Assembly (NCBI RefSeq): GCF_000002515.2
Contig: NC_006041.1
Coordinates: forward strand, 558,001 to 622,000
Origin: Kluyveromyces lactis
Taxonomy: Eukaryota > Ascomycota > Saccharomycetes > Saccharomycetales > Saccharomycetaceae
Direction: 5' to 3'
Length of the DNA stretch: 64,000 nucleotides
Positions 27,024-36,360 of the stretch are shown one piece after another. Every line of letters starts with the position of its first letter. Position 1 is the first letter of the stretch. The position numbers and the translations under genes were made by a program. A model generated the notes under the pieces. That model was not told the DNA's origin. It made no database searches and saw only the letters and a program-made list of their open reading frames with translations.

Positions 27024-29207
27024 TCAGTCACGTAGTAGTCCTTTCAATTGTCTTTCCTGTTTGATCGATAAATCTTCAACATCAGCTAGTCCTTCGCGTG
27101 CAAGTATTTTCCGGCCCTTCCAATTAACCTCTTCTACTTGATGTGTTCTCTCATCTATATCGAAATCGTCATGTAATAAAGTATGTACATCTAACTCATC
27201 AATCTTAGATAAAAGTTTGTTAAGATCGTTGATGAGCTTAGATCCCATTATTACCAGTGATCTCGGTGACCTCTCATTGGATGTTATTTTCACTATATTT
27301 CCAACAAATTCATCCTTGAATTCTTGGACAGATAAGTATTCATCATTTTCAAGCCTGGAGCTAATGTAAGGTATGACCTTGAAATTTGAAGATGATTCGA
27401 GGTCTGCAAAAGATTTAAAAGATAAAGTCTTTGTGAGATTGTTCCACACAACATCCTTCAATATATACCTTATCGGATGGAACGCAATGTCGTTTATGAT
27501 CCTTTGGTTTCTTACCCTTTCAACATTACATTCTTGTTTAGCCACCAAAGATGATGCAAGACCTTCCAATGAATTGAGGTCTCTCAAAAGAACTTCTGAG
27601 AATACGATTCTGTCATTTAGCTCTTCGGTATCTAGAGTATTCAAAGAAGATGGGCTGAACTTTCTTACCAAAGGAGCGCCTCTTTTGAGTTCTCTTTTCA
27701 TTGTCCAGTACTTGCATATATCCAACGAAATTTGCTCGGAATTTGGAACATGAAATCTGTTTAAAACTCTCATTGTAATATCTGCGAAGGCTTGAGGTGC
27801 AATTAAAGTTCCCCTACTGGTTTTCCATTTATTCTTAATGGTTTTCTTGGCAGATTGCTTGTTTTCTTCCACGGCACTGTCTTGTAGCACCTTGTGATGA
27901 TTAATGTGATTAAAATAATCCCTAGTTTTACGAATTCCGTCTTCACAGCTACTCCAGCCGTTAGGAGAATGTTTGTGACAAAAACTTTCCAGGAAAGCAC
28001 CTGTGGAAAAGTTTTTTGAGGCAGCCTCTTGAACTGTACATCCATTGAAGTTCATGTATAATCCAGCTCTTTTAGCGCACGTAGTGTGATACGCTGCAAA
28101 ACAGTTCTTATTCGAGCATTGGATGCAAGCACCGACCTCTTGTTTGCAAATATAACATGTGAGCTTCCATCGACTTTTCGGGATATTCTCTATTCCTCCA
28201 ATCGGCTCCATATAGTGTAGATTTCCGAAATAAAGCTCTGGTATCCAAATTCCACATAACACATGGCCCCACGATCCGTTATCCGTTTGTTTGAAAGCTC
28301 CAGTGGTACTGGGACAAAAGAGACACTCGAGCTTTCTATTTTTGGATATCATGCATCTTCGGCAAAGCCACTGACCTTCTGGAATGAAAACTACACCATA
28401 GCATTCCTGATGTACGGCGATATCGCAACCATCGCAAAATACTATCGCATTCGAATTATCACATTCTATGCCTCCACATACTGCACACGGTTGATCCATT
28501 GGGTATCCAGTACCGTCGTCTGATCCGTATAACTCATGATGCTTCCAGGCAGCATGAGATTCATGCGTATTATTAGTAGCACTAGGTGATACTCTTGGTG
28601 GAATTTTCTTCTCTAAATGGAAAGCTTCGTTCTCTAATATCGTAATAACTATTTCGAAAACTTCGTGTGATAACTTATGCTTAGAATTTGTCAGTGCCGT
28701 ATTTAAGTGCCGAAGGAATAAGTCATCTTGCTCATCCATATCATACTCTACCTTAAAATTAACCTGGTATGGCGAAACATCAGCAAAAAACTCATTGCTA
28801 TGCTTCATCAATAGATCAGTCTTCTTACAGTATGACTTTTGATCTAATCCGCAAGTACGATCTGCATGAGATCTGTATCCGTATTTTACCAACTGTTTAT
28901 TAACCTTGCCATGAGGATTTAGCTGTGATATCCGAATCTTACAGCGCTTGAACTCTGCGTTCTTGATTTGAGGTCCTAGCATTTCGATTGTTATGCTATC
29001 GTTTACGATCAATTGTTTCCATGACTTCAAATGTTCTCGCAAATTATCGTCAGGATACACTTCTTCTTCATCGTGGCGATGACGATCATTCAACTCATCA
29101 TGATTATTTTTCCCAAAAAGGACAAGGTCATTTACGTCTAAATCCGGATAGAAATGCTTAAAACTAACTTCTTCTCGAAGCCTAACGCCGTCCTCTTGAG
29201 TTTGCAT
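27024..29207 (-). CDS. NTO1: NTO1, NuA3 histone acetyltransferase subunit (PHD protein)
   Basis: 727 residues (S. cerevisiae Nto1, 748, YPR031W). Scaffold of the NuA3 complex (Sas3, Yng1, Taf14, Eaf6), of the BRPF/Jade type. An enhancer-of-polycomb-like N-terminal segment (ISQLNPHGKVNKQLVKYGYRS-like region cut by charged linkers) is followed by a PHD finger (from about residue 240: CAVCGGIECD, IVFCDGCDIAVHQECYG) and an extended PHD (about 294-410: CLFCPSTTGAF, GHVLCGIWIPELYFG, CYICKQEVGACIQCS, AAYHTTCAKRAGL). The C-terminal half is helical without obvious motifs. It sits between the YBL genes SEA4 and RTG3, one of the clearest interleavings in the window. Confidence 0.93.
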   Translation of the reverse strand: MQTQEDGVRLREEVSFKHFYPDLDVNDLVLFGKNNHDELNDRHRHDEEEVYPDDNLREHLKSWKQLIVNDSITIEMLGPQIKNAEFKRCKIRISQLNPHGKVNKQLVKYGYRSHADRTCGLDQKSYCKKTDLLMKHSNEFFADVSPYQVNFKVEYDMDEQDDLFLRHLNTALTNSKHKLSHEVFEIVITILENEAFHLEKKIPPRVSPSATNNTHESHAAWKHHELYGSDDGTGYPMDQPCAVCGGIECDNSNAIVFCDGCDIAVHQECYGVVFIPEGQWLCRRCMISKNRKLECLFCPSTTGAFKQTDNGSWGHVLCGIWIPELYFGNLHYMEPIGGIENIPKSRWKLTCYICKQEVGACIQCSNKNCFAAYHTTCAKRAGLYMNFNGCTVQEAASKNFSTGAFLESFCHKHSPNGWSSCEDGIRKTRDYFNHINHHKVLQDSAVEENKQSAKKTIKNKWKTSRGTLIAPQAFADITMRVLNRFHVPNSEQISLDICKYWTMKRELKRGAPLVRKFSPSSLNTLDTEELNDRIVFSEVLLRDLNSLEGLASSLVAKQECNVERVRNQRIINDIAFHPIRYILKDVVWNNLTKTLSFKSFADLESSSNFKVIPYISSRLENDEYLSVQEFKDEFVGNIVKITSNERSPRSLVIMGSKLINDLNKLLSKIDELDVHTLLHDDFDIDERTHQVEEVNWKGRKILAREGLADVEDLSIKQERQLKGLLRD

Positions 29208-29635
29208 TAGTTTATCCCAACTATATTACAGCCTATCGTATCCAAAATGAGCTTCTTCGGTGAAAAGAGGCATGTCATCACATCTAATTGGATCGTTTTC
29301 AACATATAGGCCGATTCATTTATCTTTTTTCTTTGTTATGGTTTTCGGAGTATATATCACGTGATATGATTGAATGTTAATTTGACTTAAGAACTGACTC
29401 TGCAAGCGTCCGTAGATATGATCGACACTCATTGAACAATATTAGGGTTAGCATCTTTGAAAAGTTGATCAAGGCGTCTAGTTATCCTTTTATATTACTG
29501 CTTTTTCTTTCATTTGTAACGGTTTTATGACATTTTGTGATTAAAAGTGATGTGCCAAGCAACAATTAATAAGAAGCATGAATTTGCATATTATAAAAAC
29601 ACATTATCGTTACATAGCGCATTGTAGAACTAAGG

Positions 29636-29672
<37 letters not shown>

Positions 29673-29744
29673 TAACTACTTTAAGTGGTATACATTTGTA
29701 TATTCTTGTAATTAGATTCGAAAAAACCCAAGGAAGATCATCCC
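29208..29744. other. NTO1 promoter / RTG3 3' region with an AT microsatellite
   Basis: 537 bases. CACGTG at 29358-29363 lies inside TATATCACGTGATATG, an extended palindrome about 150 bases upstream of NTO1. A run of 14 AT dinucleotides spans 29639-29666, near the RTG3 3' end. No ORF. Confidence 0.6.
29639..29666. repeat. (AT)14 microsatellite
   Basis: Fourteen uninterrupted AT units about 80 bases beyond the RTG3 stop codon. Likely variable in length between strains. Confidence 0.9.
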
Positions 29745-29978
29745 CTACTCTTCGAAATCAAGTAATAAATCAACAGGATTTTCGGCACGTCCGCTGAACA
29801 TTAATTTGCTGTTGTCTTCGTTCTCCATTAATGTACCAGACAAAAATTGTTGAAGATCATCATGTATCGCGTTTGCTCCCGCGTTTGTCTCCTTGACAAG
29901 CATCGGATATGTTCTACTGTCAATAATCCTTTCTGGATATTGCTCATCATCGTTAATATATTCATTGTTGATGTGAGC

Positions 29979-30043
<65 letters not shown>

Positions 30044-31223
30044 GGTGTCGCTGCTGTTGGTATTGTTCTGAGGAGATATGATGAGTAATGGGGGATTCAG
30101 ATTTGGAAATATGTTGGTAATTTTGAGAAGTTTTCGGGTATGCTCCTGATTGCAACAGAGAAGAATTTGTGAGATCCGACTTTTTTCTTTCGAGTTCAGC
30201 GATCTTCTTCCTTAGTTCTTCCTTTTTTGCATCTTGAATCTCTAAAACTTGCTTTAAGCAATCCATATATTCAATTGTTCTTTTCAATATAGTTCCTTTA
30301 TTTGGTTTTACCTTCTTTCCAAAATCATCGAAATGTAACAATGTTGGTGGAACCAATGTCCCCAACTCCTTTATTTTAGCTTTGATCAGCTCTCTTCTAC
30401 GCCTTTCGACGGCATTATGAAATTCTCTTCTCCTACGTATTTTCTCATCTTGAGTCAAAGCCGATGAGTTCATGTCTTTAGGCGTGGAAGTCAAACTGCT
30501 ACTTGTTGGAAACTGTTGCGAACCCCTGTTACTTCTCAATGACGATGAGAGTTGCGAAGCACCACGATAACTGGCAGAAGGAGACCTTAAACTTGAAGAC
30601 AGTTGGTTGTAAGAGTGGGAATCAAACGAATTCATTGGTTGTGGCTGGTACGATGAAACTGGTGTCATCAGGTCACTATGGATACTGGACCCCAGAGATG
30701 ATACGAAATCATCTGTAAAGTTGCTAACCAAGTCATCTGTGGCTTGGGAGCCTTGCAAATGTTCGCGAAACATTGGCTCATCGAAAAGGTTCTTGGTGGT
30801 CTCGTCCAAATTAATATGATCAAAATCTTGCTTTTGGTTCCGGTCTGACTCTCCTCTACTTGCTGGTGATAGGTATTCGTCCATAAATGATGTAGCAACA
30901 GTTCCAGTCTCAATTTGTTGGCCAGTTATACTTTGTTGTCTTGACTGCGGCAAATGTATGTTATTATGGACATTGGCATTCGTAAAACTGGACTGCGAAT
31001 CCGGTAGCTCATTAATGACATATTTGGATGTATGAGCCGTATGGTTCGTGGATGCAGATGTACCAAGCCCGGGCTCCAAACTTAGTTCACCATGTGACCC
31101 CGGAATATTCATAGGAACCGGAGTGTTGGAACTCGACAGACGCATGCCAAATGAACTTCCAACGTGTGCATTATGGTTCTGCTGCAAGAACTGATCCAAA
31201 AGGTCGTCGTTTTCAAAATCCAT
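29745..31223 (-). CDS. RTG3: RTG3, bHLH-zip factor of the retrograde response
   Basis: 492 residues (S. cerevisiae Rtg3, 486, YBL103C). With Rtg1 it activates genes of the mitochondria-to-nucleus retrograde response, including TCA-cycle steps that supply glutamate. The bHLH spans about residues 262-325 (basic part RRREFHNAVERRRRE, helix 2 NKGTILKRTIEYMDCLKQ) and runs into a leucine-zipper-like coiled coil (KKEELRKKIAELERKKSDL). N-terminal Ser/Gln-rich low complexity with several phosphorylatable SP/TP sites fits Rtg3 regulation. After the zipper comes a pure stretch of 22 glutamines, all CAA (residues about 394-415), and the protein ends in an acidic tail (PVDLLLDFEE). The function links to GLN1, since glutamine represses the retrograde response. 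Confidence 0.93.
29979..30044 (-). repeat. 22 uninterrupted CAA codons (polyglutamine) in RTG3
   Basis: On the plus strand TTG is repeated 22 times without interruption from 29979 to 30044, encoding 22 Gln on the minus strand, followed on the protein's N-terminal side by His, Arg and three more Gln. Pure trinucleotide tracts of this length are prone to slippage. Confidence 0.95.
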
Positions 31224-31705
31224 AGTTTCCCCTAGTTCTTCTTGTTTTGTTCACTGGTGATTCAAAGATATCATAAAACGGGACAGTCTTCAACCCGCAC
31301 TCTTAGACACACACAAATTGATTCTACAACAGAATATTCAAATCCAGTTCTGGGACACAATAACTCTCGCTGTTTACACGCCGATAGTCATGCGATAATT
31401 TCATTACTGATGTAAGAATATATAGAGAAAGACTAAACTTCAACTTTGTTTCTTTCATTTAATTGAAAATTCCCAAGAAATTTCAAAATAATTGAACATT
31501 TGAACTTCGATACTATACAGATCGATTATGAATAAGAGCTGACGCGAAAGGATCTTTGATTTAAGGGTCATTTTAGTAATTTTTGAGGGTCTGCAAGCGG
31601 TTAGTTCCATACTTTGAGTCTTACCTTCCAATAAAGACGTCCACTAAAGTAGAATTTGCAAGTGTGCTTCTCTCAATAGTTAAGCATTTATAGGGGAGAA
31701 TAAGC
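31224..31705. other. Divergent promoter region RTG3-SFT2
   Basis: 482 bases between divergent genes; AT-rich, with no E-box, repeat or ORF that stands out. Confidence 0.5.
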
Positions 31706-32347
31706 ATGTCAGAGAACAATCCGGAAGTTAACAATCTAAGAGACTCATTGAATAGATGGAATGAATCACGAAATGCCCATTCCCAGGGATTCAATGAAGG
31801 GGCGAAGACGATATTCGCAAGTTGGGCAGACTCGATAAATGAAAGAGCCCAAGATGTGTATCAGAGACTACCGTTAACGCAACAAGACCTTACGGCAAAT
31901 CCAGAGCCAGAATGGTTTTCGTTAAGTAGGACTGAAAGACTTTCTCTATTCGTTTGTTTCATATTGGGTGCTGTAGCGTGCTTCACCATTTGTGTGTTTT
32001 TGTTCCCTGTGCTTGCTGTACAACCAAGAAAGTTCGGTCTACTTTGGTCGATGGGATCTTTGTTGTTCATCTTTGCATTTGGTGTATTGCAAGGACCTGT
32101 TGCATACATGAGACACTTAACATCAAGGGAGCGTTTACCATTCACAGTATTTTTCTTTGTCTCTTGCTTTTTGACCATTTACTTTGCAGCATTTACCAAG
32201 AGTACGCTTTTGACGATTCCTTGTGCAATTCTAGAGTTGATCGCTGTCATTTACTACGCAATATCCTATTTCCCCTTTGGTGGCACGGGACTTAGAATGA
32301 TCAGTTCTATCGGATTGAATCAAGCAAGGGGAGTTCTCCGTATCTGA
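31706..32347 (+). CDS. SFT2: SFT2, Golgi membrane protein of retrograde traffic
   Basis: 213 residues (S. cerevisiae Sft2, 215, YBL102W). A four-spanning membrane protein of the late Golgi, needed (with Got1) for fusion of endosome-derived vesicles. The N-terminal 85 residues are polar and cytosolic; hydrophobic helices follow at about 86-108 (LFVCFILGAVACFTICVFLF), 118-137, 150-168 and 173-190. The conserved loop QGPVAYMRHLTSRERLPFT lies between helices 2 and 3. The end GGTGLRMISS is typical of the family. Only 75 bases separate it from the convergent arrestin gene. Confidence 0.93.
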   Translation: MSENNPEVNNLRDSLNRWNESRNAHSQGFNEGAKTIFASWADSINERAQDVYQRLPLTQQDLTANPEPEWFSLSRTERLSLFVCFILGAVACFTICVFLFPVLAVQPRKFGLLWSMGSLLFIFAFGVLQGPVAYMRHLTSRERLPFTVFFFVSCFLTIYFAAFTKSTLLTIPCAILELIAVIYYAISYFPFGGTGLRMISSIGLNQARGVLRI

Positions 32348-32422
32348 AATGGTTTTTTGCGAGAGGCGTAAATCAGAACAACTTGAAATATTATTATTAT
32401 GTACATAAATATTTGTGTAATA

Positions 32423-35400
32423 TTACATGAGAGGTGTAATTTCTTCATAAGTGGGTGGTTCATCATCGGATAGTATGGCTTCTGCATCTTCACTGTCACT
32501 ATCTAAGCTTTCCTCTAGGGAACTCTCTGCTTTCATTCCTTGCTTCATAAAAGATTCCTTGAACGTGACTGTCGGTCCAGGATTTGGTGATCTTGCTGTA
32601 GTTAGTCCAGATTGACCCATCATCTCATCAATATTACTATAGCGTCTAGCGACTGAAGATGCAGATTGTAGATCATCTACGTTCTGCGTAGAAGCCCGAG
32701 AAAGCATCAATTGTTGAATAGATAAATCATCCGGATCGTAGGTTGCTCTTAATTGCGGTGTGCCGATAGGCGATACACGGGGCGAATTCGGAACTGATAT
32801 GGCTTCTTCAAAACTTGGTAAAGGTTCATGGAAACTTATGGTTGTGTCCTTATCAGGGTGTGACATTGTGGCCATTGCGTAAGTGGGTAATTCAAGATTA
32901 TCCGATGTGCAAAGTTCGGAAACAACGTGAACAGGAGTGTCGATTAGAACTTCAAAGTGTCTTTGTTTGGTTGGATCTGTTGCATCAGGTTTACTGATCC
33001 TCAACATTATCTCAAGTTTGTGCTTTACATTGATATGGCTAAAGTTGACACTGCTTGCATACAAGCCACGTTTAGGTTCATTTAGACGGGTATGATTGAC
33101 AATGGGTAAATTAGAGTTGGTTCTGAATTTGGTGGTAGGTTTCGGTAAATCTAAATTGTTACTGATCGATGAATTCTTTCTGCTTTTTCTACCCGATAAG
33201 AAATCAATTACACCAGATGTTGTGCTACCGCGACGAGACGTGGAGTTGGATTTTATGTTCTCTAGTTGGGTAAATTCATCAATACCATAAGGTGGAACAC
33301 TCCGTGCTGACTTTTTGTTAAGGAGTTTATATTTGGGGAATTTAAGCTTAGTGTCTATTGTCAATGCTTCTACCATTTCAACATTGGAGTTCGTGTTCTC
33401 ATCTCTGACTGTAGAATAGCAAAGTAAGTTATCAGATTTACAATTTTCAACAATTTCCTCTTTCATGGCTCTGCCACCTTTATCTCTTGTTCTTATTTCC
33501 AACAATGGTAGTATACGCTCCGGCTTTCGCCTAGAAGAGAACTCCGGATAATATGGACTGTAAGGATCATTCGCAACTAATTCAACTTGATCAAACTCAT
33601 ACTGTAAGTTTTTGGAAACATATGTAATTTTTTCAACAACACATATCCTTATCCTTTTAACGGATAGATGTTTCACTAGTGGAACCAATTTTAGTTTCAA
33701 AGGAATCTCAACGTCTAATGGGACATATTTCTGTCCGAATGATATTTCGTACGAAAGCGAATCAGTCCATATTCTGTTAATATAGATGGGTTTATCAGCA
33801 GTAGAAATGGATCTCAGCGGAGGAGTTCTAACAAGATTTAGTGCCATATGGCTATATACCATCTTTTGATAATCTGTCTTAGAGATTCCATGATAGGAAG
33901 GTAAGTGTAAGTGGTTTTTCATTTTCTTGAAAAGCTTACCACCTCCAAACTTGAAATGACTTGTAGTACCATCACCAGCAGATGAAGGAGGATTTGAGTC
34001 ATCGTTAGAATTTGATTGGAATGCCAGAGTGCTGCCGGTTCCATTATTTGATAGCCCGCTATCATTATCGTTACTTTTTGTGGAATCGTTATTAGCACTA
34101 TCAGTATTATCCGAGTTAATGACTTTGGCAGCACACCTAAAATGATAATTTACTCTAGCAGATGGTAGACAGATGGTCTCAGGAATATTATTAGCAAATA
34201 CAACGGGGACAATAAAAATATAATCACCCGGCTGAAACGTGCACGAGTTGGTATCAGAAGCTTCGTTTATATCTTTGAGGAAATTATCTTTGGTCTTTTG
34301 CTTCTTGAGATAAGGTCTGTCGCCAAAATCCTGAATGTTTTTAAAATTCTTTCTTCTGCATAAATTTTGTGTATTTTCAATTATTACCAACTCTTGATCA
34401 GCTGCAGAAAACCCAACATATAGGTTGTAATTATCGGTATTAAATTCCCAATCCAAATGTCCACCAGTGTAGTATTCTTCTGTTTCCATTTTATCAGGAG
34501 GAAGACCATTACTCCAGTATACTCTTACCCTCGAGTATAATTCGGCTTTTACACTTGAAAGTTCCATTTGTTTCTTGAGAGACATTATAACAGCAATGTT
34601 GTATGGTATATTTTCGCTATCAGCGGCAGGTGAGTCATCATCCATGGCTGTATAGCTATCTGTTGGTTCAATGTTGGTTGTGTTACCATTACCAGTCTCT
34701 TCAGTTAGCGATGATTGCACCGGGTTAGAAGAGGCAAATTCTGAATTTCCTGTCGCCAAGGATTCGTTTTCCCTATTCGCAAAAATTGTAGAATGGCTTC
34801 CTGTAGGAACAACGTCTGATCTTGAGAACTCAGAAGGATCCCTGGTAGCTAAACGTTCTAACGCATCACCAAATGCACCATCATCATCATCATCATTAAG
34901 TCTGCTCAAATGATTTAAGTATTCATCGTCAGTTGGCGAGATAGTAGGTAAAAATATGTTATCACCGGAAGTGGCAACGTGGAAGGTAACACCATTCTTC
35001 GAAGAAAGAAGTCTTGGTCTTAATAATCCACGGTCAGCCAAGTAATTTAGCAAACACGTTTTGGCAGTTTTTTTCCTGTTCACGACGGTGTTGCTGATCT
35101 GCGAACCAGTCGCACTGAAAGCGGTCGATACCCTTGTAATCCTCCTGCCCAAACAATTCTCCTCAAAGTCATCATCATCACCTTCATCATCTCCATCGTT
35201 TTCATTGTCTGGACCGTCATATTCATCATCATCTTCATCATCGCTTACCACAGAGAAAGGTCCACCACGTTCGTCATCATTAGACATTCTACGATTAGGC
35301 TGACTCTGAAATCTGCTCGGTTGTAAAGATGATGTGTAGATGTCATTGCCTAGGTCTCCATCAGAATCGTTGCCTCCAAGGCTATAATCCAACAGACTGC

Positions 35401-35785
35401 TATCTCCTTGATCCTCGTCAATTTCGTTATCAGTTCCTTCTTCCGAAGACATCGCTAATTCGTTCTGTGGGGCTCCGTAATCTTGATATCCATAGATAGA
35501 ATACGGCGTTCCAAAGGCCATCATCGGACTGAATCCTGCAGGCATAGCAGAAGTGCCATATGCGCCACTGGGCCGTCTGGAAGATGCCCTACGAGCGCTA
35601 TTAGAGCTTGGTACACTTGCGGAACGTCCATTACTGTTTGACCTTGAAAGGGTAGAACCACTACTTTTTGACCCGCTAGCTCCTAAGATGGATGCAAATG
35701 CTTGCTTGATTGACGAAGATCTTTTCCTATTCCCATCCTTCTGCTTTCCAGAGGACGACCCCAGATGTGAACTGAAAAATGACAT
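32423..35785 (-). CDS. ECM21: ECM21/CSR2, arrestin-related ubiquitin-ligase adaptor (ART2/ART8)
   Basis: 1120 residues; S. cerevisiae Ecm21 and Csr2 have about the same length. Alpha-arrestin that recruits the Rsp5 ubiquitin ligase to plasma-membrane transporters and so drives their endocytosis. The arrestin N domain is split by long polar and acidic inserts (poly-Asp/Glu near residues 175-205). The arrestin C domain includes DVEIPLKLKLVPLVKHLSVK and RIRICVVEKITYVSK. The Rsp5-binding PPxY motif is at the very end (EPPTYEEITPLM), and other near-motifs include LELPTYAM and LPSFEEA. The N-terminus is Ser-rich and basic (SSSIKQAFASILG). One gene stands where S. cerevisiae has ECM21 (YBL101C) and CSR2 (YPR030W), so it is co-orthologous to both. 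Confidence 0.92.
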   Translation of the reverse strand: MSFFSSHLGSSSGKQKDGNRKRSSSIKQAFASILGASGSKSSGSTLSRSNSNGRSASVPSSNSARRASSRRPSGAYGTSAMPAGFSPMMAFGTPYSIYGYQDYGAPQNELAMSSEEGTDNEIDEDQGDSSLLDYSLGGNDSDGDLGNDIYTSSLQPSRFQSQPNRRMSNDDERGGPFSVVSDDEDDDEYDGPDNENDGDDEGDDDDFEENCLGRRITRVSTAFSATGSQISNTVVNRKKTAKTCLLNYLADRGLLRPRLLSSKNGVTFHVATSGDNIFLPTISPTDDEYLNHLSRLNDDDDDGAFGDALERLATRDPSEFSRSDVVPTGSHSTIFANRENESLATGNSEFASSNPVQSSLTEETGNGNTTNIEPTDSYTAMDDDSPAADSENIPYNIAVIMSLKKQMELSSVKAELYSRVRVYWSNGLPPDKMETEEYYTGGHLDWEFNTDNYNLYVGFSAADQELVIIENTQNLCRRKNFKNIQDFGDRPYLKKQKTKDNFLKDINEASDTNSCTFQPGDYIFIVPVVFANNIPETICLPSARVNYHFRCAAKVINSDNTDSANNDSTKSNDNDSGLSNNGTGSTLAFQSNSNDDSNPPSSAGDGTTSHFKFGGGKLFKKMKNHLHLPSYHGISKTDYQKMVYSHMALNLVRTPPLRSISTADKPIYINRIWTDSLSYEISFGQKYVPLDVEIPLKLKLVPLVKHLSVKRIRICVVEKITYVSKNLQYEFDQVELVANDPYSPYYPEFSSRRKPERILPLLEIRTRDKGGRAMKEEIVENCKSDNLLCYSTVRDENTNSNVEMVEALTIDTKLKFPKYKLLNKKSARSVPPYGIDEFTQLENIKSNSTSRRGSTTSGVIDFLSGRKSRKNSSISNNLDLPKPTTKFRTNSNLPIVNHTRLNEPKRGLYASSVNFSHINVKHKLEIMLRISKPDATDPTKQRHFEVLIDTPVHVVSELCTSDNLELPTYAMATMSHPDKDTTISFHEPLPSFEEAISVPNSPRVSPIGTPQLRATYDPDDLSIQQLMLSRASTQNVDDLQSASSVARRYSNIDEMMGQSGLTTARSPNPGPTVTFKESFMKQGMKAESSLEESLDSDSEDAEAILSDDEPPTYEEITPLM

Positions 35786-36360
35786 TATCTTCCAACCGTC
35801 GTGGACCTGTAAAATCTCAGCTTATCTCTCAAAAGGGTTTGGTTACTTACCTTGGATGCAAAAAGAACCAAATGATCAATAAATAAATAACTTTAAAAGT
35901 GACCAAAGTGTGAAGTTCTTGTTTAGGAAAAACCACAATACTATATGTATTCGCTAACCCACTAAGCTGAATAGATTAGACTTTGCTCTCCCTGCTGAAA
36001 CATCGGATTATATTTATGTTAATCATCAGCCTACTTAGTTGGTATGAACTATTTACATTTCAGATTTGAAGGGTTCTTTTTCATTAAAAACTTCCTTGGG
36101 CCCAGAAATCAGGTTTGGGGGCCATAAATAATTTCCATGATTTCGAAATCTGGAAAGGACAGTTCTATAAACAAGAATAGCTATAAATACATGTAACGTA
36201 TACTGGGCTTGACAACTGAGAACAGCGTACACGGTATCTGTAACTTTTGCAATTAACGCTGGGAGTGTGCGTGCGTGTGGTGTTTTCAACTATAAGTTGT
36301 ATATAGGTGCGCAAAGAGCTTTAGCAATTTTTTGTTTGTTGGGAAACATAAGTAGAAACA
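35786..36360. other. Divergent promoter region ECM21-APL4
   Basis: 575 bases. Nothing stronger than AT-rich DNA is seen; the 78-codon ORF at 36053-36289 has no recognisable features. Confidence 0.5.
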
